The notes under the pieces: generated by a model
Databases searched by the model: none
Told to the model about the DNA's origin: nothing
What the model saw: only the letters and a program-made list of their open reading frames with translations
Position numbers and translations under genes: made by a program
Source: Calditrichota bacterium
Lineage (GTDB): Bacteria; Calditrichota; Calditrichia; RBG-13-44-9; J042
Direction: 5' to 3'
Length of the DNA stretch: 64,000 nt
Assembly: GCA_013150955.1 (NCBI GenBank)
Contig: JAADJD010000019.1
Span: forward strand, 1-64,000
Shown: positions 8,627 through 15,872 of the stretch, piece after piece
Layout of the letters: each line of letters starts with the position of its first letter
Numbering within the stretch: position 1 is the first letter of the stretch

Positions 8627-8654
8627 CGGTTTCCGGTAAAGTTTGTAATTTTCC

Positions 8655-9398
8655 TTAAATGGGAGTCCACATGCCAAATCCCTGGCTGTTTTTGGATCCT
8701 AATCCACATTCATAGGTGATGCGAATTAAATCAGGATCTCCGACGAGTTCGTATTGGCCATCCCACGCTCTGATGACTGTACCCTTGTAGTAAATAATGC
8801 GTTCTCGATTGCGCTGCGATATGGGACGTATGAGAAACTGACTTTCTTTATTTTGATTGTATAGCACTTGAAATTTTTTCCGGGCATTTTCTGTCATCAG
8901 AATCGAAAAGTCTTTTTCCATAGGTGAATAATAGTGAGTGACTTTTTTCCCATCGGGTTTGCGAAAGGTACTGTAAATGGTCATTGGAGATAGCATTTTA
9001 ATTTTTACCGGGGGATGTATCTCTGGGGGAGAAAGGACTTCTATGCCAATCAACGTCAGCTGGGTTTGCCCTAACTGAAGTGTCCCTTTTCTGAGAAAAT
9101 ATTCCGCCATTTCTTGCATAATCCATTCGACCGGGGAGCTTATGTACCATTGAAAGGGAGGATGAAGCCAGATCCCTTTTTCAGGGGAAGTTTCACGCGG
9201 TGCAGCTTTTCGTCCCAGAAGGCGTGAAAAGGTGAACAGCTTAAAGGAGCGCTTTCCATGGAGAAATCCCTGATCATGCAGTTTCTGTGCATGTTCCGGG
9301 GATAAACTCTGGTAAATTGCCGCCTGAAGATATTCGTGGTATCGGAACGGAAAAAAAACAGGATCTGTCTTGCTGTCCAGTTGAAAACAAATCCTCAT
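8655..9398 (-). CDS. cas6: CRISPR RNA endoribonuclease Cas6
   Basis: A 247-residue Cas6, which cuts the pre-crRNA within each repeat and stays bound to the 3' stem in Cascade. The glycine-rich C-terminal loop GLGSKNSQGFGMW is the family hallmark, and histidines in FRYHEYLQ and KLHDQGFLHG are candidates for the catalytic residue. It is the first gene of the cas locus and has a strong promoter just upstream. Substrate repeat sequence is not in the window. Confidence 0.93.
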   Translation of the reverse strand: MRICFQLDSKTDPVFFPFRYHEYLQAAIYQSLSPEHAQKLHDQGFLHGKRSFKLFTFSRLLGRKAAPRETSPEKGIWLHPPFQWYISSPVEWIMQEMAEYFLRKGTLQLGQTQLTLIGIEVLSPPEIHPPVKIKMLSPMTIYSTFRKPDGKKVTHYYSPMEKDFSILMTENARKKFQVLYNQNKESQFLIRPISQRNRERIIYYKGTVIRAWDGQYELVGDPDLIRITYECGLGSKNSQGFGMWTPI

Positions 9399-9416
9399 AG
9401 GTAAACTTTTTCTATG

Positions 9417-9445
9417 AAAATAGTCGTTGGGATTGACTTTGTCAA
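9417..9445 (-). promoter_or_regulatory. Strong candidate sigma-70 promoter of cas6
   Basis: On the minus strand, TTGACA (9440-9445), a 17-base spacer and TATTTT (9417-9422) precede cas6 by about 19 bases. This is the best housekeeping-type promoter in the cas region. Confidence 0.7.
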
Positions 9446-9476
9446 CACAAAATCCTTCCCAACTTCTTCCCGCTAC

Positions 9477-10649
9477 TCAATTCAGCACCTGCTGGCAGAT
9501 GGATAGCATGCGCTCGATGCGATGGCGCACCAGGTGTTCTTTTTCAACGCGTGCTCTGGCTTTTTGGACAATTCGCTCTCGCTGGTCAGGGTGGGATCGA
9601 TAGTATGCAATTTTTTCTTTCATTTCCTCCACGCTATTGAAATAGGCGATTTCGGAAGTCACGTCAAACAGTTCGGCCAGGCTTTCCTTCCAGTCAGTCA
9701 ATAAAAATCCCCCGGCTGCGGGAACATCAAATATGCGGAGGCTGACCGTGCTTTCCAGTTGCTGGCTGGATAGGTTTAAATTGATCATCGACTGGGCATA
9801 TACGTGGGGCGTTTCCTTTAAAAAATGCGTTCCACGGTGAATGGTTGCCCGCACACCCAGTTCCTTCCATTTGCCGTCTCCAAAGATGTGGAAGTTCTCT
9901 TCCTGGATCTGCCGCAGCATGTATTGACGATAAATCTGCGTGGCATGGGCGATGACAAATCCGGCATACTGGTAAAAATCGTCCTCATCGGCAAAGTGGG
10001 ATTTTTGGTATGTCTCGATCTGTTCAACCAGGTTGTGGTGGAGCAGGGTAAAATCAATCTTGTGTTCCAGTTCCTGCAGGTGTTTTGAGTAGTGGGGTTT
10101 GTCCCGCATGGTTTTGGTTTTATCGAAGGTATTGCCCACAAAGGTGATGGCGGAGTGTAAAAAATTGAATTTTTTATCCCGATAGGAACGTCGGGGATCG
10201 AAGGAGCTGCCGGAGGGCAGGTAGAACACGTGCTGAAAGCCGGTTTCCAGCAAGGGATTTACCTGTTTTTTATCGAATGTAAAAATGATGCTGTTCGGTG
10301 TGGCATGCACATTGTTTTTGAAAATGATGAATCGAAAATCGTCCAGATACCACATCACGATGGGAATATCCAGCTCCGCCAGTATGCTGGCGATTTTTCC
10401 TTCGGGATCGAAGCCGCCATGATTGATGCCCATGACCGCATCCGGTTTGACCAGAACGCAGGTTTTGAGCAACTTTTCCAGCATTCGCGAAGGGTGTCGT
10501 TCGATTTGTAGGGGAACGACCTGATGTCCCAGCTGTTTGAGCGCCTCGATGGAAGTGGATTGTAAGAAATAGTCATCATTCAGGTAAATGATGCGAAAGG
10601 GTGGCGCTTGAAATTTTCTGTAATTGAAATATGCCTGTAATTTCGACAT
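9477..10649 (-). CDS. CgeB-type glycosyltransferase, possibly acting on flagellin
   Basis: A 390-residue protein with the layout of the CgeB/DUF3880 glycosyltransferase group: an N-terminal Rossmann half (FRIIYLNDDYFLQS, with VKPDAVMGINHGG) and a C-terminal half containing NLSSQQLESTVSLRIFDVPA and GGFLLTD, followed by a DQRERIV helix region. Enzymes of this group transfer sugars to proteins or surface glycans. It sits directly after the late flagellar block, so flagellin glycosylation is a reasonable inference, but a terminator-like hairpin separates it from flgM. The actual donor and acceptor cannot be read from sequence. Confidence 0.75.
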   Translation of the reverse strand: MSKLQAYFNYRKFQAPPFRIIYLNDDYFLQSTSIEALKQLGHQVVPLQIERHPSRMLEKLLKTCVLVKPDAVMGINHGGFDPEGKIASILAELDIPIVMWYLDDFRFIIFKNNVHATPNSIIFTFDKKQVNPLLETGFQHVFYLPSGSSFDPRRSYRDKKFNFLHSAITFVGNTFDKTKTMRDKPHYSKHLQELEHKIDFTLLHHNLVEQIETYQKSHFADEDDFYQYAGFVIAHATQIYRQYMLRQIQEENFHIFGDGKWKELGVRATIHRGTHFLKETPHVYAQSMINLNLSSQQLESTVSLRIFDVPAAGGFLLTDWKESLAELFDVTSEIAYFNSVEEMKEKIAYYRSHPDQRERIVQKARARVEKEHLVRHRIERMLSICQQVLN

Positions 10650-10730
10650 GGCCCTTCGCTTTATTTATTTTCGTACCCGCCGTTGTTGTTCTCGATGAAG
10701 TGGGGCTGGAAAGGGAAGGTCGGGATGGGG

Positions 10731-10777
10731 ATTAAAAGAAACGCCCAGGGCCACCCGTGTTGGGCAGGCCGGGCGTT
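10731..10777 (-). terminator. Rho-independent terminator after flgM
   Basis: On the minus strand an AACGCCC...GGGCGTT stem (10771-10777 with 10740-10746) enclosing further GC-rich pairing is followed by TTCTTTTAA. It ends the flaG-to-flgM transcript. Confidence 0.7.
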
Positions 10778-10792
10778 GAATCTTCGGCATTG

Positions 10793-11095
10793 TTAAATAT
10801 TGCGATCGATTTTTCGTGATTTCATGAATTCCTGAAAGTCTTTACTGTTCAACATCCGCTCCGCAATCTCTTTCAAAATCTCATCCCTGTCGTAATACCC
10901 TTCAGCGATCCGTCGTTTAATTTCCTGTAACCTTTCAGGAGATAATGCCTTTTGTTTTTTCGCCATTTTTTTTGCTTCCCTGGAAAATTCCGCTTTATCC
11001 GTTCGAATATCCTCCCGCTGGACTGCCCTAATTTTGTGACTCCGATCCACTCCCATTATGGAGTTCAGGGCATTGTTAATGAAGTCGATCTTCAT
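10793..11095 (-). CDS. flgM: FlgM-like anti-sigma-28 factor
   Basis: A 100-residue protein whose C-terminal half (LSPERLQEIKRRIAEGYYDRDEILKEIAERML, quoted here in part: ERLQEIKRRIAEGYY) has the helix pattern of FlgM, which holds the flagellar sigma factor FliA inactive until it is exported. The N-terminal part is charged and probably disordered, as in known FlgM proteins. It ends the flagellar transcription unit, 15 bp after a FliT-like chaperone gene. Sigma-28-like promoters in front of both flagellins make an anti-sigma-28 role sensible. Identification is from pattern only. Confidence 0.7.
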   Translation of the reverse strand: MKIDFINNALNSIMGVDRSHKIRAVQREDIRTDKAEFSREAKKMAKKQKALSPERLQEIKRRIAEGYYDRDEILKEIAERMLNSKDFQEFMKSRKIDRNI

Positions 11096-11110
11096 ATCAA
11101 CCTTCCTTAG

Positions 11111-11515
11111 TTAATAGACTCTCGAGATAATTTTCTGGCTGTTCGCCTTCCGTTTAAACCGGCTCAGGAACTCCAATCCCTTTTGCATGTGGACGATGCT
11201 CTCAATCGTTTTTTTCTTCTCACTTTCTATAATATCGCCGATATGCCTATCAACTTTAGCCACTTTTTGGAATTCCCGAACCACCCATTCGTTGATTTCG
11301 GCAATAACCTGATCCAGTTTGCTGTTGGGAAAGGTCTCTTCCATAAGCTGTTTTTTCAATGCTTCCAGTCGGGAAAAGAGTATGGCCCGTTGCTGGGCAT
11401 AATCCACAAATTGCTCCCAGTCCCGTTGTTGGGCGCTCTGGTGCAGTTTGTGGGTAATGCGCTCCACTGCCTCAATTAATTGCCCCACTTCCTGTTTTAA
11501 TTTTGCTTCGTCCAT
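11111..11515 (-). CDS. FliT-like flagellar export chaperone
   Basis: A 134-residue all-helical, heptad-rich protein (coiled-coil pattern throughout, ERITHKLHQSAQQRDWEQF then SRLEALKKQLMEE). Size, helical make-up and position right after flaG and fliD fit FliT, the chaperone of the filament cap FliD, but FliT and FlgN are too divergent to separate with confidence by eye. A distinct FlgN-like protein is encoded next to flgK at 20877-21362, which favours FliT here. Confidence 0.55.
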   Translation of the reverse strand: MDEAKLKQEVGQLIEAVERITHKLHQSAQQRDWEQFVDYAQQRAILFSRLEALKKQLMEETFPNSKLDQVIAEINEWVVREFQKVAKVDRHIGDIIESEKKKTIESIVHMQKGLEFLSRFKRKANSQKIISRVY

Positions 11516-11522
11516 AGTCTGT

Positions 11523-11942
11523 TTATTGTCTCGAATCGATTTCCCAGCCCTGAAACTCTTTTGGTTCCTGTAGCTGTTTGATATGTTCGACCATTTTCAG
11601 ATAAACATCAGGTGGAATTTCTCGAACTACCTTATCGGTTACCGGATCCTTCACGATGATCACGATTTTGCCAGCGTCTTCTTTGATTTCGAATTGAATT
11701 TTAATGCCCGCCTGTTTCAGGTGTTCCCGCACTTTGCGGGCAATCTCTCGAAGCGAGTTCGGATCATTTACAACAGCCTTTTCGATTTTTAGCTGCCGTA
11801 AGTCGGCGTTCACCTTTCGGGTTTGCTGATTGGGCCGGGGAATTTCTTTTGCCTTGGACTGCTGAACCGTTCGTCCCGCATGTTGAAAAACCGATTGGGG
11901 CTGGGCAACCCGCATTTTAATGCTTTCAATCTCCATTTTCAT
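11523..11942 (-). CDS. flaG: FlaG family protein
   Basis: A 139-residue FlaG protein. The C-terminal domain carries the family pattern: a beta segment IQFEIKEDAGKIVIIVKDP, then VREIPPDVYLKMVEHIKQL. The N-terminal ~60 residues are low-complexity and basic. FlaG proteins influence filament length in several bacteria. It starts 5 bp after fliD and precedes the FliT-like gene. Confidence 0.88.
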   Translation of the reverse strand: MKMEIESIKMRVAQPQSVFQHAGRTVQQSKAKEIPRPNQQTRKVNADLRQLKIEKAVVNDPNSLREIARKVREHLKQAGIKIQFEIKEDAGKIVIIVKDPVTDKVVREIPPDVYLKMVEHIKQLQEPKEFQGWEIDSRQ

Positions 11943-11947
11943 CCCTC

Positions 11948-13372
11948 CTATCCGGGAATAAAGAACCCGGCTTGAACAACGGATGATACATAATTAAACT
12001 GGGCCGTGTACATGGCGTAGGCCGCCTGCAAGCGCGAGAATTGATCCCGATAGTATTCCATCTTCCGGTCGATCTGTTTCTGCAGCAGTTCAATCCGATT
12101 GTTGATGCGATTGATCTGACTGGACAGCACGTCCTTTCGGCTTTCAATGACGCCTTCTCCAGAAGTCATTTCCTCCAGAATGCTGTCCAGCCGCCCCGAG
12201 TAACCATCGCTGGAATTGAACAGGGCTTCGACCTGTTCCAGGTTGTTGCGGATCATGTCTTCCAGCTTATCGCTATCGGAGATGCTCAACTTCCCGTCAC
12301 GATCGGTGGAGATCCCAATTTCCGACAGGATGGTGGGATATCCGCTGGGCAGACCGTCCACCGGCTCTGCAATCTCCTGCCGTAATTGCAACCGCAGTTG
12401 CATGACCGAAAAATCCCCACTGAAGGTCGAACGCTCGTAAGTGGTGGTGTTAACTGCCGTATTGCTCTGAATGAAATCCATTACCTCGTTGTAGGCATTG
12501 ATGAAATCCTCGATCTTTCCCTTAATCGCTTCCACATCGTTGGTAACGTTGATCGTGACCGGGGCTTCGGTAGATTCCTGCCGTTTGTGCAGGGTGATGG
12601 TCAGTCCTTCAATGGCGTCTTCGATCGTGTTGCTGTTGCTGGTAACGGTGATGCCATCGATGAGTACAATGGCATTCAGTTCGGTGCTGTCGTAAACATA
12701 ACCGCCGGATGTACCGGACATTTTAACGCTATCGTTCATTCCGATGGTGCTTAGCAGGCTGCCAGAGACATCGGCCAGGCTCATCTCGTAATCCTGTCCC
12801 GTTTCTTTGCTGGTAAATACCAGGCGTACTGTGGAGGAGGAATCTTTCACGATGGATGCCTGAATGCCAATGTCTGTGGTATTATTCACCGCCGTGACGA
12901 TGTTTTCCAGAACGGTTTGATTATCATCTCCGGATTGGATATCCACCGAGACCTGTTTGGTCGTTCCATTGACCGTTACGTTAAAGGTAAACGTTCCCGC
13001 CCCCAGTGTGGAGGAGATATCCGTTCCCGTTGCCGTGTATTGATTGGAAACGACCTGATCCGCTTTGGCCAGCTGGGAGACGAAGATGGTGTGGCTGGTC
13101 GCCACGGCGGAAGAAGTGGCACTGACGGTAACAATGCTCTCATCGCTGCTGGTGGCTGCCTTGCGGCCCCAGATGGAGGTGCTGCCGGAATATCCCAGAT
13201 CTTTTACCAGGCTCTGTAACGTGTTGAGTTTGGTCTTGAGCTGATTGAAGAGCTGAATGCGGTTATCGATGGCTTCCTTGCGCGATTCCAGCTCCCGGAT
13301 GGGCCGTTCTTCCAGAACCCGGTAGCTCTGGAGCAGCAATTCGATGTTGTTACCGCCAATGGGTGAAATCAT
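11948..13372 (-). CDS. fliD: Flagellar filament cap protein FliD
   Basis: A 474-residue FliD (hook-associated protein 2), the cap under which flagellin subunits fold into the filament. The N-terminal ISPIGGNNIELLLQSYRVLE with the EERPIRELESRKEAI helix and the C-terminal helices (NRINNRIELLQKQIDRKMEY, then LQAAYAMYTAQFNYV) are typical. The central domains are Ser/Thr-rich and variable. Its Shine-Dalgarno sequence lies in a small hairpin that looks like a CsrA-binding site. Confidence 0.93.
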   Translation of the reverse strand: MISPIGGNNIELLLQSYRVLEERPIRELESRKEAIDNRIQLFNQLKTKLNTLQSLVKDLGYSGSTSIWGRKAATSSDESIVTVSATSSAVATSHTIFVSQLAKADQVVSNQYTATGTDISSTLGAGTFTFNVTVNGTTKQVSVDIQSGDDNQTVLENIVTAVNNTTDIGIQASIVKDSSSTVRLVFTSKETGQDYEMSLADVSGSLLSTIGMNDSVKMSGTSGGYVYDSTELNAIVLIDGITVTSNSNTIEDAIEGLTITLHKRQESTEAPVTINVTNDVEAIKGKIEDFINAYNEVMDFIQSNTAVNTTTYERSTFSGDFSVMQLRLQLRQEIAEPVDGLPSGYPTILSEIGISTDRDGKLSISDSDKLEDMIRNNLEQVEALFNSSDGYSGRLDSILEEMTSGEGVIESRKDVLSSQINRINNRIELLQKQIDRKMEYYRDQFSRLQAAYAMYTAQFNYVSSVVQAGFFIPG

Positions 13373-13376
13373 AATT

Positions 13377-13390
13377 TCACCTCCATGTGA
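13377..13390 (-). promoter_or_regulatory. Candidate CsrA-binding hairpin at the fliD ribosome-binding site
   Basis: On the mRNA, TCAC-ATGGAG-GTGA forms a 4-bp stem with the Shine-Dalgarno GGAG in the loop, 4 bases before the fliD start. ACATGGAGGT is close to the CsrA consensus (ACARGGAUG). Confidence 0.55.
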
Positions 13391-13392
13391 TG

Positions 13393-13728
13393 TTAATCCA
13401 GGTTAAAAGCCTTGGCCCAGGTGTCCCGCAATTGTTGCAAAATGGTCAGGGGTTCGTGCGTGTTCCCCTGATTCAGGTGTTGCTGACAATAGCGGTACAA
13501 CCGAAAGAAACCCAGGGCCACTTCTTGATAATCAAAATTCAGTGCCGAGATCAGTTCCGTTATCGCTTGATTGGCCTTGGCAATATCATTCTTTTTAATC
13601 GAAACGATGGCCAGGTCATATAATTTCAGGATCAGCTCCGTAGGCGATGCGTTAAGAATTTCATTCTGCCGGTACTGATTTAATGCCTTTGGCTGAATTT
13701 TCTTCCGGTATCCCAGTGCTGTATTCAT
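13393..13728 (-). CDS. fliS: Flagellin export chaperone FliS
   Basis: A 111-residue FliS, which holds flagellin monomers before export. The opening sequence ends ALNQYRQNEILNASPTELIL and is followed by KLYDLAI, the standard FliS pattern, with the four-helix bundle completed by residues to 111. A terminator lies between it and flagellin, so fliS probably has its own promoter in the 100-bp gap, which I cannot identify. It reads into fliD with 20 bp between. Confidence 0.92.
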   Translation of the reverse strand: MNTALGYRKKIQPKALNQYRQNEILNASPTELILKLYDLAIVSIKKNDIAKANQAITELISALNFDYQEVALGFFRLYRYCQQHLNQGNTHEPLTILQQLRDTWAKAFNLD

Positions 13729-13783
13729 GCTTTGGTTTCTCCTACCTGTTTTGGTTGCCCATTACCCTTGGTTACCGCCAGTG

Positions 13784-13825
13784 GATAAAAAGGGCCTTTA
13801 TCAGCGTCTGGAAAGGCCCTTTATC
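13784..13825 (-). terminator. Rho-independent terminator after flagellin 1
   Basis: A long stem, GATAAAGGGCCTTT paired with AAAGGCCCTTTTTATC on the minus strand, is directly downstream of the flagellin stop at 13829 and contains the T-run in its 3' arm. Confidence 0.85.
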
Positions 13826-13828
13826 CCG

Positions 13829-14668
13829 TTAACGGAAGAGTTGTAAGATTCCCTGTGGTGCGGCGTTTGCCTGTGCCAGCTGTACCGTTGCCGTTTGCTG
13901 CAAGATCTGGAGTTTGGTTATCTCCATCTGCTCCTTGGCCATATCGGCGTCCATGATTCGGCTGGCTGCGGCTTCGGTGTTGGTAATGGCAACCAGCAAC
14001 GTGGCTTCTTTATAATCCAACCGCTGGATCAACGATCCAATGTTCTGCAGTTCCTGGGTCACCGTCTTGATCGCGTTGTCCACGCTGTTCAGGGTAACGC
14101 TCAGGCTGCTTCCTTGCAGATCGGTAGAGGCGATGTTGTTCAGACCGAAATCGGAAGAATCGATCGCTTTGGTCAGGCTGATGCTCAGCGTATCGCCACC
14201 ATCCGCACCCACCTGGAACACCTTCCCGGTGAAGTTGTTGTCCAGCAATTGGGCGTTGTTGAACTTGGTCTGAGAGATGATGTCATCGATCTCGTTCAGC
14301 AAGTCTCGGATCTGAGTCACAATCGCATCCAGCTCTTCGGAACCGTAGGATCCGTTTCCGGCCTGAATCACCTTCTCCTTAATGGTGACCAGGATGTCGT
14401 TGATGTTTTGCAGGCCACCTTCGGCGACGGAGAGAATGTTTTTCGCCTCGCCGGCATTGTTCAGGGCCTGTCCCAGTGCTCGGGAACGCGCCTTTAATTT
14501 GGTCGCCAGCGTGTAGCCTGCTGGATCGTCTGCGGCCGAGTTAATCCGCTTCCCTGTGGAAAGCCGCAGCTGAACCACCCCAATTTTGCTGTTGATGTTG
14601 CTGAGGGCGTTAAACGCGTTGAGGGCACCAACGTTGGTGTTAATCCGTGAACCTGTGTAAAACGCCAT
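13829..14668 (-). CDS. Flagellin, paralogue 1
   Basis: A 279-residue flagellin consisting only of the conserved D0/D1 ends: RINTNVGALNAFNALSNIN and SAADDPAGYTLATKL at the N terminus, and AASRIMDADMAKEQ plus QANAAPQGILQLFR at the C terminus. There is almost no variable D2/D3 domain, so it would make a thin filament surface. It is about 80% identical by eye to the tandem copy at 14886. It has its own sigma-28-like promoter, a CsrA-like hairpin at the ribosome-binding site and a terminator, so it is likely expressed independently. Confidence 0.95.
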   Translation of the reverse strand: MAFYTGSRINTNVGALNAFNALSNINSKIGVVQLRLSTGKRINSAADDPAGYTLATKLKARSRALGQALNNAGEAKNILSVAEGGLQNINDILVTIKEKVIQAGNGSYGSEELDAIVTQIRDLLNEIDDIISQTKFNNAQLLDNNFTGKVFQVGADGGDTLSISLTKAIDSSDFGLNNIASTDLQGSSLSVTLNSVDNAIKTVTQELQNIGSLIQRLDYKEATLLVAITNTEAAASRIMDADMAKEQMEITKLQILQQTATVQLAQANAAPQGILQLFR

Positions 14669-14671
14669 GAT

Positions 14672-14687
14672 AATACCTCCTTGTATT
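14672..14687 (-). promoter_or_regulatory. Candidate CsrA-binding hairpin at the flagellin 1 ribosome-binding site
   Basis: The mRNA reads AATAC-AAGGAG-GTATT: a perfect 5-bp stem presenting the Shine-Dalgarno AGGAG in the loop, three bases before the ATG. Confidence 0.65.
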
Positions 14688-14733
14688 TTGTTGATTCTTA
14701 ACTGAGCATCCTTGCCCAGATGCTGCTCTTACA

Positions 14734-14761
14734 TTATCGTCTGCTTAGATCGTTTCGTTTA
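14734..14761 (-). promoter_or_regulatory. Candidate sigma-28 promoter of flagellin 1
   Basis: On the minus strand TAAA (14758-14761), a 16-base spacer and GACGATAA (14734-14741) resemble the TAAA-N15-GCCGATAA consensus of FliA promoters. Confidence 0.5.
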
Positions 14762-14830
14762 ATCGTTTCCTCAACCCTTTTGCGGGGTACAGGCGCTGCC
14801 TCTACCCGGCGAAAAGGTTGTGTTATGGTT

Positions 14831-14865
14831 TAAAATCGGGGACCATCAACGGTGACGGTCCCCGA
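14831..14865 (-). terminator. Rho-independent terminator after flagellin 2
   Basis: TCGGGGACC pairs with GGTCCCCGA across a 12-base loop on the minus strand, followed by TTTTAAA. It lies 20 bp after the flagellin 2 stop codon. Confidence 0.88.
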
Positions 14866-14885
14866 TGGGTGGCTCGAATTTTGAA

Positions 14886-15725
14886 TTACCGGAATAGACT
14901 CAAGACGCCCTGTGGCGCCGCGTTTGCCTGCGCAAGCTGTACCGTTGACGTTTGCTGGAGAATCTGAAGTTTGGTTAACTCCAGCTGTTCCCGAGCAATA
15001 TCGGCGTCCATGATTCGGCTCTTGGCGGCTTCCGTGTTGGTAATGGCCGTCAGCAGGGTCGATTCCTTCACGTCCAGTCGACTGATCAACGAACCAATCT
15101 TCTGCAGTTCCTGAGTCACCGTCTTGATGGCAGTATCGATACTGTTCAGAGTGGTGGAAACGCTGCTTCCGGTTAAGTCTGTGGTGGACAGACTGTTCAG
15201 CCCGAAATCGGACGAATCGATGGCCTTGGTTAAGCTCACCGTCAGCGTATCGCCGCCGTCGGCGCCGATCTGGAAGATCTTGCCAGTGAAGTTGTTGTCC
15301 AGCAATTTGGACGAATTGAACTTCGTCTGGCTGATGATATCGTCCACTTCCTTCAGCATGTCGTTGATCTGCGTCAGGATGGCGTTGAGCTCTTCGTCGC
15401 CGTAAGAACCGTTTCCGGCCTGAATGACTTTCTCCTTGATACCCACGTAGATATCGTTGATGTTTTGCAAGCCACCTTCGGCCACGGAGAGCACATTCTT
15501 CAGCTCGCCGACGTTGTTGAGTGCCTGGGAAAGACTGCGAGAACGCGCTTCCAGCTTTTTGCTCAGGGTGTAACCTGCGGGGTCATCGGCAGCGGAGTTG
15601 ATCCGTTTGCCCGAGGCCAAACGCATCTGAACCGTGCCGATTCGGGAATTGATGTTGTTGAGGGCATTGAAGGCATTCAGTGCCCCAACGTTGGTGTTAA
15701 TGCGGGATCCAGAATAAAACGCCAT
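14886..15725 (-). CDS. Flagellin, paralogue 2
   Basis: A 279-residue flagellin, the tandem sister of the gene at 13829 with the same length and nearly the same ends (GSRINTNVGALNAFNAL; SRIMDADIAREQ; QANAAPQGVLSLFR). Differences are concentrated in the D1 linker helices. It too lacks a variable surface domain. The best sigma-28 promoter in the window lies upstream and overlaps the stop codon of the glycosyltransferase gene. Two separately controlled flagellins suggest a filament of mixed or staged composition. Confidence 0.95.
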   Translation of the reverse strand: MAFYSGSRINTNVGALNAFNALNNINSRIGTVQMRLASGKRINSAADDPAGYTLSKKLEARSRSLSQALNNVGELKNVLSVAEGGLQNINDIYVGIKEKVIQAGNGSYGDEELNAILTQINDMLKEVDDIISQTKFNSSKLLDNNFTGKIFQIGADGGDTLTVSLTKAIDSSDFGLNSLSTTDLTGSSVSTTLNSIDTAIKTVTQELQKIGSLISRLDVKESTLLTAITNTEAAKSRIMDADIAREQLELTKLQILQQTSTVQLAQANAAPQGVLSLFR

Positions 15726-15740
15726 AACAACCTCCTTGTT
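15726..15740 (-). promoter_or_regulatory. Candidate CsrA-binding hairpin at the flagellin 2 ribosome-binding site
   Basis: The mRNA reads AACAA-GGAGG-TTGTT immediately before the ATG: a perfect 5-bp stem with the whole Shine-Dalgarno GGAGG as loop. This is the geometry of the CsrA site that covers the hag ribosome-binding site in Bacillus subtilis. Confidence 0.7.
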
Positions 15741-15845
15741 TTTTGGTGAGAATCCCTTCTCTATGTTGCAGCCCTGGTTAATTGAGAAAGTAGAAGCGGC
15801 TGCGTTCTTCTACTTCCGCCTAAGGCGCCTTAGAAGCAACATTTA

Positions 15846-15872
15846 TTATCGGTTTTCCAAAATCATTCTTTA
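15846..15872 (-). promoter_or_regulatory. Sigma-28 promoter of flagellin 2
   Basis: On the minus strand TAAA (15869-15872), exactly 15 bases, then ACCGATAA (15846-15853) match the FliA consensus TAAA-N15-GCCGATAA in all but one base. The -35 element coincides with the TAA stop of the upstream glycosyltransferase gene. The leader to the ATG is about 115 nt. Confidence 0.78.

Noticed and set aside
13895-14497. 200-codon open frame opposite flagellin 1
   Set aside because: It is antisense to conserved flagellin codons with strong codon bias, a common artefact; its product has no recognisable motif.
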